Shown here: in pieces, positions 15,635 through 24,668 of the stretch
Layout: each line of letters begins with the position of its first letter
How positions within the stretch are numbered: the first letter of the stretch is position 1
Origin: Atopobium massiliense
Lineage (GTDB): Bacteria > Actinomycetota > Coriobacteriia > Coriobacteriales > Atopobiaceae
Length of the DNA stretch: 57,870 nt
Reading direction: 5' to 3'
NCBI GenBank assembly: GCA_900343135.1
Contig: OPYK01000011.1
Location: 1-57,870, forward strand
Position numbers and translations under genes: made by a program
Notes under the pieces: generated by a model
The model's input: only the letters and a program-made list of their open reading frames with translations
Database searches by the model: none
Told to the model about the DNA's origin: nothing

Positions 15635-17381
15635 GATTGTTGTTACGAATGTAGCGCTCATACGTCATGCATCGTTTCAGCCAAGTAGCGGCCTTACCGT
15701 GCTTACGGGCGAAACGGGCGCAGGCAAAACTGCACTGCTCTCAGCAATTTCGCTGCTTATTGGCCAAAAAGCGGATGTATCGCGTATACGTGAAGGTGCC
15801 GATGCGCTTTGTGTTGAAGCACGATTGTATGGTGTAGTACCAGCTCGTGATGCTAAAAACACTTCAAACAACACGTCTTCACCTTCGCAAAACTCCTCCA
15901 CAATTCCAAGTGCGAGCCCTTCTGGTGCAAATGACTCATCTGCCGATACTGAAGAAACCATCGTGATGCGCAAAGTTGATGCGCGCGGGCGCAGTAAAAG
16001 CGAGCTTAACGGGCACATGTGCACGCTGCAGGCGCTAAGCGCTACTGTGGGCGAAACAATCGACATATGTGGCCAGCACGCACACCAGCGCCTGCTTAAT
16101 GCTGCGTATCACGAACAGCTTCTCGATAGTTGGCAAAAGCACAGTATAGAGCCCCTATTGCAGCAGTACAAAAGCGCTTTTATGCGCTACCACGCCGCCT
16201 GTGACAATCTTAAGCGCATAACAGCGCGCGCAAACGTAGCTCAAGAAGGCATTGATGCTGCAACGTATGTCATTCAGCAAATCGATGCCATAGCACCGCA
16301 ACCGGGCGAATATGAACAGCTTGAAGCATGTTATGCAAAAGCGTTGCATACAAAAGAGCTACTGACCAATTTGCAAGCGGTACACGCTGCAATTCTTGGC
16401 GATAATCACATTCATGATGAGCTTGTTTCGTGTTCGCAAGCGCTGTCTTCGATAGCGTCCTTTGATGCGTCGTATAAGGAGCTTATTGAGCGCTTGGATG
16501 CGTGCTGTATTGAAGTAGACGATATCGCAGAAGCAGTGCGCAAACACATCGACAACATTTCGCTCGATCCACAGCAGCTCGAAGACATGCGCCTTCGCCT
16601 GCAAAGTTTTCAGAGCCTTATGCGCAATTGGGGCCCTGCCATGGAGCACGTGTTTGCACGCTACCAAAAAGCGCAAGATTTGCTCGCGCGTGCTCACACA
16701 TCAAAAGACGACATTGCGCACGCCAAAAACGAACAAGAAGAAGCAACGCAGGCGCTTATGGTGGCTGGCCGCGCGCTTGCAGCCGAGCGAAAACGCCTTG
16801 CACCCTTGCTTTCGCGTGCTATTACCCACGAGCTTCGCGCGCTTGATATGCCGGCATCAACGGTGCAAATAAGCTGCGAGGATATGCCATTTGACGCGTG
16901 GACAAATCATGGTTCTACACGGGTTGAAATTATGTATCAATCGGGGCATGAGCTGGCTTGCCGCCCGCTTAAAAAAATTGCGTCAGGCGGTGAAATTTCG
17001 CGCGTAATGCTTGCTATAAAAGTGGTACAAGGTGCCAGTGACGACAGTGCAACGCTGATATTTGACGAGGTAGATGCAGGTATTGGTGGTGCTGCGGCAC
17101 ATGCTGTTGCGCGTGTGCTTGGCCGTCTTGCAAAAACGCATCAGGTTATTGTGGTAACGCACGAAGCGCAGGTTGCCGCGTATGCATCCGTTCATATTCG
17201 CGTTGAAAAACATGGGCTTGACGTGCCTGAAACTCGTATTTGCACGCTCGATGAAACGCAGCGTGTACGCGAGCTTGCGCGTATGCTTTCGGGCGATAAC
17301 TCACCAGTTGCACTCACGCATGCACAAAAGATGTTGGATGATGCAAAAGCGGATACGCTCACCGATGAGCACGTTTTATGA
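15624..17381 (+). CDS. recN: DNA repair protein RecN
   Basis: This 585-aa SMC-like ATPase acts in double-strand break repair. Walker A is LTGETGAGKTALLSAISLLI; the ABC signature is KKIASGGEISRVMLAIKVV; Walker B is ATLIFDEVDAGIGG; and the H-loop is VIVVTHEAQVAAYA. Long helical arms lie between. A Ser/Asn/Pro-rich stretch of about 35 residues near residues 75-115 interrupts the N-terminal ATPase lobe, which explains the length above the usual 550-570. ATG 15624 (MIDEIVVTNVALI) follows ACAGGA and matches family starts; ATG 15609 and 15618 are alternatives. No LexA box was identified. Confidence 0.93.
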   Translation: MIDEIVVTNVALIRHASFQPSSGLTVLTGETGAGKTALLSAISLLIGQKADVSRIREGADALCVEARLYGVVPARDAKNTSNNTSSPSQNSSTIPSASPSGANDSSADTEETIVMRKVDARGRSKSELNGHMCTLQALSATVGETIDICGQHAHQRLLNAAYHEQLLDSWQKHSIEPLLQQYKSAFMRYHAACDNLKRITARANVAQEGIDAATYVIQQIDAIAPQPGEYEQLEACYAKALHTKELLTNLQAVHAAILGDNHIHDELVSCSQALSSIASFDASYKELIERLDACCIEVDDIAEAVRKHIDNISLDPQQLEDMRLRLQSFQSLMRNWGPAMEHVFARYQKAQDLLARAHTSKDDIAHAKNEQEEATQALMVAGRALAAERKRLAPLLSRAITHELRALDMPASTVQISCEDMPFDAWTNHGSTRVEIMYQSGHELACRPLKKIASGGEISRVMLAIKVVQGASDDSATLIFDEVDAGIGGAAAHAVARVLGRLAKTHQVIVVTHEAQVAAYASVHIRVEKHGLDVPETRICTLDETQRVRELARMLSGDNSPVALTHAQKMLDDAKADTLTDEHVL

Positions 17382-17550
17382 TGCGGCTGCTCGCGCACTC
17401 TTGAGCCAACCTATGAGCCAACCCATTCGCGCACACAAATATATAACTTCAGTGCGTGTTTTATATTATGCGCCGTATGTGCCGCGTGATGTTGTATTAT
17501 AAAATCTCGTAGAATAACAATCATGTTACTTGCGAAAGGCTCAAATCACC

Positions 17551-19218
17551 ATGACAAAACACATTTTTGTAACAGGCGGCGTGGTTTCCTCGTTAGGTAA
17601 AGGTATTACCGCAGCTTCTCTTGGTCGTTTATTAAAGTCGCGTGGCTACAAGGTAATGATGCAGAAAGCCGACCCATATCTTAACGTCGACCCTGGCACA
17701 ATGAGTCCATTTCAACATGGTGAGGTGTTTGTAACCGAAGACGGTAAAGAAACCGACCTCGACCTTGGTCACTACGAGCGTTTTATCGACGAAAACCTTA
17801 CCGCAAACTCAAACTTCACTACGGGTGTTATTTATCAATCGCTTATCTCGCGCGAGCGAGCAGGCGATTTTTTGGGTGGCACCGTACAGGTTATTCCTCA
17901 CGTTACCAACGAAATTAAAGAGCGCTTTCGCCGTATTGAAGAGCAAACGCAGGCAGATGTTGTTATCACCGAGCTTGGTGGTACCATAGGCGATATCGAA
18001 GGTCAGTCGTTTGTTGAAGCCATTCGCCAATTCCGTAAAGAAAAAGGCGCAGGTAACACCCTTGTTATTCACGTAAGTTTGGTTCCGTATATTTCTGCTG
18101 CACACGAAGTAAAAACAAAGCCAACGCAGCATTCCGTAAAGGAACTGCGCTCGATGGGCATCACACCCGATCTCATTGTGTGCCGTGGTGATCACGAAAT
18201 AAACGCAGCTATTCGCGCTAAAATTGCGCATTTTTGTGATGTGGACGAAGATTCAGTATTTGAAAACTCCGACTGTGCGTCTATTTACGAAGTACCTGCT
18301 CATTTAGCAAAGCAGGGTTTTGATGACAAAGTGTGTGAAAAGCTTGGTCTTGAAGCCCGCACACGCGATATGACTCAGTGGAACAGTTTTGTTGATGCTA
18401 TGCACAACGCAAATGCGCAGCAAGATGTTACCGAAATTAAGGTTGTTGGTAAGTATATTCAGCTTCCCGATGCATATCTGTCGGTTATCGAAGCCTTGCA
18501 CCACTCGGGCGTATTTTATGCTCGTCATATTCACATTACGCTTATCGACGGTGAGGACCTTACGGTACAAAACGTAAGCGATGTGTGCGCTGATGCCGAT
18601 GGTATTTTGGTGCCCGGCGGCTTTGGCAAACGTGGTGTTGAAGGTAAAATTTTGTCTGCGGAATATGCACGTACGCACGCCATTCCTTACCTGGGCGTAT
18701 GCCTTGGTTTGCAGGTAGCAGTAAGCGAGTTTGCACGTCACGTATGCGGGCTTACCAATGCAAATTCGTCTGAGTTCGACCCCGATACGCTGTATCCCGT
18801 TATCGACCTCATGGAAGATCAAGAGGATGTTACCGAAAAGGGTGGCACTATGCGTTTGGGCACCTATCCTTGCAAGGTGTTAGGTGCACTTGCGCACGAA
18901 GCCTACAGTCAAGATTTGGTGTACGAGCGCCATCGTCATCGCTATGAAGTAAATAATGCATTTAGAAAACAGCTGGTAGATGCTGGTTTGGTGATTGGTG
19001 GCCTTTCGCCCGACGATAGGTTGGTTGAAATGGTTGAGCTGCCTGAAGATGTTCACCCATGGTTTGTGGCAAGCCAGGCGCACCCTGAGTTTAAGAGCCG
19101 TCCAACGCATCCAGCACCTTTGTTCCGCGAGTTTGTGCGCGCGGCAATTGCACGTCACGAAGGTGTAAATCGTCACGACGTAACGCCGCGTAAGTCTGCG
19201 TGTACAAACGCCTCATAA
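17551..19218 (+). CDS. pyrG: CTP synthase (glutamine hydrolysing)
   Basis: This 555-aa enzyme makes CTP from UTP, ATP and glutamine. The N-terminal synthetase begins HIFVTGGVVSSLGKGITAAS. The C-terminal class I glutaminase domain has the nucleophile Cys384 in YLGVCLGLQVAV and the His/Glu pair in SQAHPEFKSRPTHPAPLF. Length matches the family. ATG 17551 follows GAAAGG. The leader between recN and pyrG (17382-17550) has a 12-bp near-duplication TGAGCCAACCTA/TGAGCCAACCCA at 17402-17425. I do not see the G-start and terminator arrangement used for pyrG attenuation in Bacillus. Confidence 0.95.
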   Translation: MTKHIFVTGGVVSSLGKGITAASLGRLLKSRGYKVMMQKADPYLNVDPGTMSPFQHGEVFVTEDGKETDLDLGHYERFIDENLTANSNFTTGVIYQSLISRERAGDFLGGTVQVIPHVTNEIKERFRRIEEQTQADVVITELGGTIGDIEGQSFVEAIRQFRKEKGAGNTLVIHVSLVPYISAAHEVKTKPTQHSVKELRSMGITPDLIVCRGDHEINAAIRAKIAHFCDVDEDSVFENSDCASIYEVPAHLAKQGFDDKVCEKLGLEARTRDMTQWNSFVDAMHNANAQQDVTEIKVVGKYIQLPDAYLSVIEALHHSGVFYARHIHITLIDGEDLTVQNVSDVCADADGILVPGGFGKRGVEGKILSAEYARTHAIPYLGVCLGLQVAVSEFARHVCGLTNANSSEFDPDTLYPVIDLMEDQEDVTEKGGTMRLGTYPCKVLGALAHEAYSQDLVYERHRHRYEVNNAFRKQLVDAGLVIGGLSPDDRLVEMVELPEDVHPWFVASQAHPEFKSRPTHPAPLFREFVRAAIARHEGVNRHDVTPRKSACTNAS

Positions 19219-19230
19219 AGGTGGCATCGG

Positions 19231-20205
19231 TTGTTAGTACGCGAAGCGATAGACGAATATCTTCGTTATATACGGTTTGAGCGTAACTTTTCGGCTAACA
19301 CGCTTGAGGCGTATGCTCGCGACCTTAATGCCTATTGCGAGTTTTTAACAGATAAGCATATTGATACTCCTGTACACATCACGCGTCGTGTAGTAGAGGA
19401 GTATCTTTCGTATGTAGCAACGCTCGACAAAGCGCCCTCGTCGGTGCAGCGCTGCGTGTCTGCCATTAAAAGTTTTCACCGTTTTATGGTTATCGAGCAA
19501 ATTTGTACCGCGCATCCAACAGCTGATATTGCACTTCCTAAAAAGCCCGCGCTCCTGCCGCAGGTGCTTTCCCATACTGAAGTAGAACGCCTGTTAGATG
19601 AGCCATTTTTGCAAGAGTTGCAGCCTGCTGCGCACACCACCAAACAAGGTAAAACAACCATGACTAAAGCAGCATGCTTTTGGCGCGATAAGGCTATTTT
19701 GGAGCTTTTGTATGGCTGCGGACTTCGAGTAAGCGAGCTGTGCAACCTTACCTGCGATAATGTTTCGCGCACCGATGAAGTGCTGCGTGTGATAGGCAAG
19801 GGCTCAAAGGAGCGCGTCGTGCCGCTTATTGGAAGCGCGCTTGCTGCATATACGCGGTATGTTGATACGTGGCGAGCCGAGCTTTATAATCCGCAACGTA
19901 GCAATCACGCCGTATTTTTGAGCGTGCGGGGGAGCGCTATATCGCGCCAAGCAGTGTTTGCGCTCGTTGAAAAATATGGTCGTATGGTGGGTATTCGCGG
20001 TCTTCACCCACATACGTTGCGACATACTTATGCTACGCATTTGCTTGAAGGTGGTATGGATTTGCGTATTGTACAAGAGCTGTTGGGACATGCGAGCATT
20101 GCAACAACGCAGCTATACACACACATTGATATTTCCCACATTCGAAGTGAATACTTGCTCGCGCATCCGCGTGCACACGTGTCGCGCGAACATACTGCGC
20201 TCTAG
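19231..20205 (+). CDS. xerD: Site-specific tyrosine recombinase, XerD type
   Basis: This 324-aa protein resolves chromosome dimers at dif with its partner. The SAM-like N-terminal DNA-binding domain is at residues 1-95. The catalytic residues are all present: Arg166 (GCGLRVSEL), His261 and Arg264 (HTLRHTYATHLLEGG), His287 (LLGHASIA) and Tyr296 (TTQLYTHID). The start is TTG 19231, 8 nt after AAAGGTGG. It lies directly after pyrG with 12 bp between, as in many actinobacteria. With one Xer gene in view, the XerC or XerD identity is by context only. No dif site was found here. Confidence 0.88.
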   Translation: MLVREAIDEYLRYIRFERNFSANTLEAYARDLNAYCEFLTDKHIDTPVHITRRVVEEYLSYVATLDKAPSSVQRCVSAIKSFHRFMVIEQICTAHPTADIALPKKPALLPQVLSHTEVERLLDEPFLQELQPAAHTTKQGKTTMTKAACFWRDKAILELLYGCGLRVSELCNLTCDNVSRTDEVLRVIGKGSKERVVPLIGSALAAYTRYVDTWRAELYNPQRSNHAVFLSVRGSAISRQAVFALVEKYGRMVGIRGLHPHTLRHTYATHLLEGGMDLRIVQELLGHASIATTQLYTHIDISHIRSEYLLAHPRAHVSREHTAL

Positions 20206-20487
20206 TACAAGGTAGATATCGCACCTCGCGCCCCGTGTATCGTGCCTCGCACCGTGGCACACGGCAACCTAGCGACCGGGCGTTTTCACGCGTGCAACCT
20301 CACGCGACATCATATCTGCATCGTCTTATGCACTTTTAGCATACCATCTGCACAACTTCATAGTATATGCACAATTCATGCGGCATCTTCGGTTGTATTG
20401 TGCAGACAAACGCCTGTTCTTACAAGATGTAGTGCGCTTTTAGCGTAAATGTGCGGGCCGTAGCTTCGCTTTCGTTTTCCTCATAAA
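20206..20487. other. Non-coding region before the division cluster
   Basis: No gene is seen between the xerD stop and the MraZ boxes. GC-rich, weakly self-complementary sequence near 20230-20270 might terminate xerD but has no U-tract. Confidence 0.5.
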
Positions 20488-20526
20488 AAAATGGGAGAAA
20501 GTGTCGGAAAGTGTTGCGAAGTGGGG
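20488..20526 (+). promoter_or_regulatory. MraZ operator: four boxes phased at exactly 10 bp
   Basis: Boxes start at 20488 (AAAATGGGAG), 20498 (AAAGTGTCGG), 20508 (AAAGTGTTGC) and 20518 (GAAGTGGGGC). MraZ octamers are known to bind repeated (A)AAGTG or GTGGG-type boxes one helical turn apart upstream of mraZ. The last two boxes cover the likely -35, so autorepression of the whole cluster is expected. Confidence 0.85.
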
Positions 20527-20543
20527 CGTTTTTACGCTATAGT
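20514..20543 (+). promoter_or_regulatory. Promoter of the mraZ/dcw cluster
   Basis: TTGCGA at 20514-20519 and TATAGT at 20538-20543 are 18 bp apart and overlap the MraZ boxes. Transcription would start near 20550, about 40 nt before the mraZ GTG. Confidence 0.65.
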
Positions 20544-20591
20544 TATAGGCACTTGCTAGGAGAATGCCACCCGAGCGTAAAGGAGGAAGTT

Positions 20592-21029
20592 GTGTACTTA
20601 ACAGGAACGTATAAACACAGTTTAGACGCAAAGTTTCGTATCACGCTTCCTTCCGTGTTTCGCAAACAGCTGGGCGACGTCATTTGTTTGGTTCCGCTCA
20701 ACAATGCTGTGTATGGTTTTACTCCAGAAAGTCATCGCGCTTGGATACAGTCTTTTTTCCCGCAAGGAGTTAATCCTCGCGATCAAAGGGCTGTTGGTTT
20801 ACGTACGGCATTACTGTCACGCACGCTTACGCTCGATTTGGATAGTGCGGGGCGTCTTGCATTAGGTAAGCTCGATCCCAAGCAGCTCGAAGCTGTAAAC
20901 ATCAAAAAAGATGTTGCCGTTGTTGGTGTAGACGACCACTTTGAGATTTGGGATGCGGCTACCTTTGATGCTCAAAGCGCCATGTTTGACGCGAATCTCG
21001 ACGACTTAATGTATGGCGTAAGTCAATGA
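20592..21029 (+). CDS. mraZ: Transcriptional regulator MraZ
   Basis: This 145-aa AbrB-like protein has two tandem DNA-binding folds. The first begins VYLTGTYKHSLDAKFRITLP; the second has SRTLTLDLDSAGRLALG. It represses its own promoter and hence the division operon in other bacteria, in line with the four phased boxes upstream. The GTG at 20592 follows AAAGGAGG (20579-20586) and matches the family start. The stop overlaps the rsmH ATG (ATGA). Confidence 0.93.
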   Translation: MYLTGTYKHSLDAKFRITLPSVFRKQLGDVICLVPLNNAVYGFTPESHRAWIQSFFPQGVNPRDQRAVGLRTALLSRTLTLDLDSAGRLALGKLDPKQLEAVNIKKDVAVVGVDDHFEIWDAATFDAQSAMFDANLDDLMYGVSQ

Positions 21030-21991
21030 GTGCGAGTAATTTGACAAGCGAATATCGGCATATTCCTGTTATGTTGCAAGAGACGCTCGCGTATCTTAAC
21101 CCCAAACCGGGTGAGATTGTGTGCGATTGCACGTTGGGAGCAGCAGGGCATACGGTGGCACTTGCCGAGCGTATTTGTCCTGATGGATTAAGCATTGGCA
21201 TCGATCAAGATGATGCTGCTATTGCCGCTGCAACACAGCACATTACCCGTGCGTGTCCTACAGCGCAGTATCGCTTTTTACAAGGGAATTTCTCGCAAAT
21301 CGACGAGCTTTTGCTCAAGGCAGAAGTAGTTGGTGTCGATTGCGTCTTATTCGATTTGGGAGTGTCATCACCTCAACTTGATATTCCTAGCCGAGGGTTT
21401 TCATATCACGAAAACGCCCCTCTTGACATGCGCATGGATCCGAGGAATAACACCTTAAACGCAGCAGAGGTCATAAACACCTATAACGAAGCCGACCTCA
21501 CTCGGATTTTACGCGTATTTGGCGATGAGAAATTTGCCCCGCAGATTGCGCGCCGGATTGTAAAAGAGCGGCAAACCAAAGCGATTGAAACAACGTTTGA
21601 GCTGGTAGACATCATTAAAGCGTCGATACCTGCGGCCGCGCGCCGTCACGCAAAACATCCCGCACGCAAAACATTTCAGGCGATTCGTATCGAAGTAAAC
21701 CACGAACTTGATGTGCTCCAAGTTGGGTTAGAGCGCGCCATCGCGTGGCTCAACACAGGCGGACGCATGTGTGTTATTTCGTATCATTCGCTTGAGGACA
21801 GGCTTGTTAAACACGTCTTTGCGCAGTATGCGCGCGGGTGTGTGTGTCCTGTTGATTTGCCCGTGTGCGTCTGTCATAAAAAGCCGATAATCGACGTCAT
21901 TACAAAAAAGCCGCTGTATGCAAGCGACGAAGAAGTTGCGCGTAATCCGCGCGCGCGAAGTGCCTGCATGCGCGTATGCAAAAAGCTCTAG
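21026..21991 (+). CDS. rsmH: 16S rRNA m4C1402 methyltransferase RsmH (MraW)
   Basis: This 321-aa SAM-dependent enzyme methylates N4 of C1402 in 16S rRNA. The SAM-binding loop is CDCTLGAAGHTVALAERI. Other conserved blocks are VLFDLGVSSPQLD, RGFSYHENAPLDMRMD, ARKTFQAIRIEVNHELDVL and CVISYHSLEDRLVK. Length is in the usual 300-320 range. It is coupled to mraZ by ATGA overlap. A 165-bp gap to the next gene shows no further gene. Confidence 0.95.
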   Translation: MSASNLTSEYRHIPVMLQETLAYLNPKPGEIVCDCTLGAAGHTVALAERICPDGLSIGIDQDDAAIAAATQHITRACPTAQYRFLQGNFSQIDELLLKAEVVGVDCVLFDLGVSSPQLDIPSRGFSYHENAPLDMRMDPRNNTLNAAEVINTYNEADLTRILRVFGDEKFAPQIARRIVKERQTKAIETTFELVDIIKASIPAAARRHAKHPARKTFQAIRIEVNHELDVLQVGLERAIAWLNTGGRMCVISYHSLEDRLVKHVFAQYARGCVCPVDLPVCVCHKKPIIDVITKKPLYASDEEVARNPRARSACMRVCKKL

Positions 21992-22156
21992 CACACATGT
22001 GCAAGAGCGCAGGCGGCGGGGGTTTCCTGCAAAGTGCCTGCTACAAGGATGGGTGCTCTCTTATGCACCCGCAACGTACGTGTCCAGCACGTATGAATTG
22101 CTCGTTGTGTTGCTGACGCTGCTTTTTCGCAGCTGTGGTTTTAGGGGAGATAAGGT

Positions 22157-22669
22157 ATGTCGTATCGAGGCAATCTTGCATATAGTACTGAGCCTCAGCG
22201 CTATGATGCTCCATTTAATGGATTGCCTTATCGCAGTAATGAAGCCTACCCTTCTTTTCGTCCTTCATTTGAAGTTGTTGAAGGTGGCGGCCTTGATGCC
22301 AAGGTGCGCGCTGGTGTAAGTGAGCATTTTCTTCATTCAATTAAACTCGTTCTTGCGGTTACCATTGTGTTTGTTGCTATTGGTATGGTGCGCGTTGGTA
22401 TTTTAGCTGCCTGCGTATCTACGCTGCAAAGCAACAACGCTATTGTGCATAATATTGAAAAAGCCCAGCTTAAAAACGGTGAACTTAGGGTTGAGCGTTC
22501 TATCTTGTCGAGTACATCGCGTATTGCTCGCATTGCAAGTCAAAGTTATGGCATGCAACTTCCTTCAACTACTGATACTATAGATATAGCGCAGCAAGAT
22601 AGTCCAAAAGCCGGTACGCAAGATGCGCAAGATGCGCAAGGCGAGCAGGACGTGCAAGCTGCATCTTAG
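22157..22669 (+). CDS. FtsL-like septum protein (divergent)
   Basis: This 170-aa protein occupies the ftsL slot between rsmH and ftsI. It has an N-terminal cytoplasmic part of about 55 residues, one membrane segment near residues 57-80 (IKLVLAVTIVFVAIGMVRVG), and a following helical stretch with coiled-coil character (NNAIVHNIEKAQLKNGELRV). This is the bitopic FtsL layout. The last 30 residues are Gln/Asp/Ala-rich with QDAQDAQGEQD. FtsL proteins diverge strongly, so the call rests on topology and position. GATAAGG precedes the ATG. Confidence 0.7.
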   Translation: MSYRGNLAYSTEPQRYDAPFNGLPYRSNEAYPSFRPSFEVVEGGGLDAKVRAGVSEHFLHSIKLVLAVTIVFVAIGMVRVGILAACVSTLQSNNAIVHNIEKAQLKNGELRVERSILSSTSRIARIASQSYGMQLPSTTDTIDIAQQDSPKAGTQDAQDAQGEQDVQAAS

Positions 22670-22764
22670 TAGCACGCGCTGCTTAAGGTGTGCAGACGTA
22701 CGCCCGCCGGCAGCGATTAGCTGCGTTTTGTTTGCGTGCATAACACGATATGCTAAGGTAGATC

Positions 22765-24528
22765 ATGTGGTTTTCTAAAAACTCTCTTCGTGGCTCATCC
22801 TATGACCCAAATCCTCGTTCGTATACAAATGCACGTCGCACGCCTATAAACCCTGCTGAAGCGCGGTTTAGTTCTGCCACTACAAAACTCGTTGTTGGTC
22901 TATCGTGCATTGTGCTTATTATTATTGCACAGCTCGTGCGCTTTCAAATTGTAACGGCATCAGATCTTTCGCATAAAGCCCAAGCTCAACGCAACAATAT
23001 TGTGACGCTGTTTGCCCGCCGCGGCACTATTTATGATAGAAACGGCAACGTGCTTGCTATAAGCCGCGAATGTCGTACGGTATATGCAAATCCTAAAAAA
23101 GTTAATGACCCTTCAGGTGCAGCCCAAATTATTGCCGATACGGTGGGCGGCACTACCGACAACTACACACAGGCGCTTACGGGCGATACCACCTTTGCAT
23201 ACGTGGTAAAACGTATTAGCATCGAAGACGCAAAAACCATTCAACAAAAACTTGGTGATGCAAAAATTACCGGCATTTATCTGCAGCAAGATATTAAACG
23301 TGAGTATCCTTACGGCGCGGTTGCTGCTCAGGTGCTGGGTGTTGTAGGTGCCGATCAGGAAGGCCTTACCGGTCTTGAGTTGTATTATAACGATACGCTT
23401 AAAGGCACCAACGGCAAAATGATTTTTGAAGCGGGTAGGGGCGGCACGCCTATTGCAGGTGAACATCCGGCTATTGAGCCTGCGTCGCACGGCCAAGACA
23501 TTATTTTGGGCATTGATGTAAATGTGCAGCGTACCTGCGAAGAAACTATTACGCAAGCCATTAAAGACTACAGCGCTAAGGCGGGCTCGGTGATGGTTAC
23601 CGATCCTTTGACGGGCGAAATTTTAGCAGCATGTTCAACGCCGCTCTACGATCCGGCTGATGTTGCCGAAATTCCCGAAGGCGCGCTTAACTTAAAGTCG
23701 ATAAGTGCCACCTTTGAGCCGGGTTCTATTTTTAAGCCCATTACGCAGGTAATTGCGCTCGATACCAAAAGCGTGTCACCAAACCAGAGCTTTGACGTTC
23801 CCGTTGAGCTTAAGGTGGGCGATAGCATGGTGCACGATGCTGAAAAGCGCAAAGAAGCCATGACTATGACCTTGCGTGATATCCTTGTGCACTCGTCAAA
23901 TGTGGGAAATGCACTTATAGCGCAACACTACATTGGCGCAGATAAATTTAGTAGTGGCGTGGCTGCGTTTCAGTTTGGTACTAAAACCGGCATTGATTTT
24001 CCGGGCGAAATTGCCGGTATGGTAAAACAGCGCGTTGAGTACGACGGCTCTACCTTGGGCACCATGTCGTTTGGTCAGGCCTTATCCATTCCGCAGGTAC
24101 AAATGGTGCAGGCGATTGGCGCCATTGCAAATAGAGGCTCTTTGTATACGCCGCATTTCCTTATTGCACGTGGCGGCTCAGAAGTAAGCTGGCCTGCGAA
24201 AGGAAATCCGCTTTCAAGTGATACGGCAGATGAAATTGCCAGCTACATGCGTGATGTAGTAAAAGATAAACACAACGCTGCCGCTGCTGTTGAAGGTTAT
24301 GATGTTGCCGGTAAAACGGGTACTGGTGAAAAGCCAGGTGAAAACGGACGGTACCTATCCGATTCGTTTACCAACTCGTTTATTGGCTTTGCGCCTGCGT
24401 CCGCGCCGCGCATCCAGGTATCCGTTATGCTCGATGGCACACCATACTCTGCGTATGCATCAGCCGCACCCACATTTTCGAAGATTATGAAGAACTCTCT
24501 TGGCGATTTAGGAATTGCCCCCCAATAG
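22765..24528 (+). CDS. ftsI: Septal peptidoglycan transpeptidase FtsI (class B PBP)
   Basis: This 587-aa membrane-anchored penicillin-binding protein cross-links septal peptidoglycan. One N-terminal membrane segment (residues about 34-54, KLVVGLSCIVLIIIAQLVRF) is followed by a pedestal domain with FARRGTIYDRNGNVLA and the transpeptidase domain. Active-site motifs are Ser321-Ile-Phe-Lys324 (EPGSIFKPIT), Ser377-Ser378-Asn379 and Lys517-Thr-Gly. No PASTA repeats are present. AAGGTAG precedes the ATG. In most dcw clusters murE follows, but here the next gene is murF. Confidence 0.95.
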   Translation: MWFSKNSLRGSSYDPNPRSYTNARRTPINPAEARFSSATTKLVVGLSCIVLIIIAQLVRFQIVTASDLSHKAQAQRNNIVTLFARRGTIYDRNGNVLAISRECRTVYANPKKVNDPSGAAQIIADTVGGTTDNYTQALTGDTTFAYVVKRISIEDAKTIQQKLGDAKITGIYLQQDIKREYPYGAVAAQVLGVVGADQEGLTGLELYYNDTLKGTNGKMIFEAGRGGTPIAGEHPAIEPASHGQDIILGIDVNVQRTCEETITQAIKDYSAKAGSVMVTDPLTGEILAACSTPLYDPADVAEIPEGALNLKSISATFEPGSIFKPITQVIALDTKSVSPNQSFDVPVELKVGDSMVHDAEKRKEAMTMTLRDILVHSSNVGNALIAQHYIGADKFSSGVAAFQFGTKTGIDFPGEIAGMVKQRVEYDGSTLGTMSFGQALSIPQVQMVQAIGAIANRGSLYTPHFLIARGGSEVSWPAKGNPLSSDTADEIASYMRDVVKDKHNAAAAVEGYDVAGKTGTGEKPGENGRYLSDSFTNSFIGFAPASAPRIQVSVMLDGTPYSAYASAAPTFSKIMKNSLGDLGIAPQ

Positions 24529-24668
24529 CAGAGAAATTGCTCCATAATAGTGAAGGCACATGCCACCATGGTTGTTTTTTGTTCCATAATGGATGTGCAC
24601 TGTTTTATGCTGGATATGCACGTTGTCATGGTGTGCCCAGTAAATACGTACAAAAGGATTGTAACTTC

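Noticed and set aside
17402-17550. Attenuator or riboswitch ahead of pyrG
   Set aside because: A short near-duplication is present, but no terminator hairpin with a U-tract or reiterative G-start was found in the leader.
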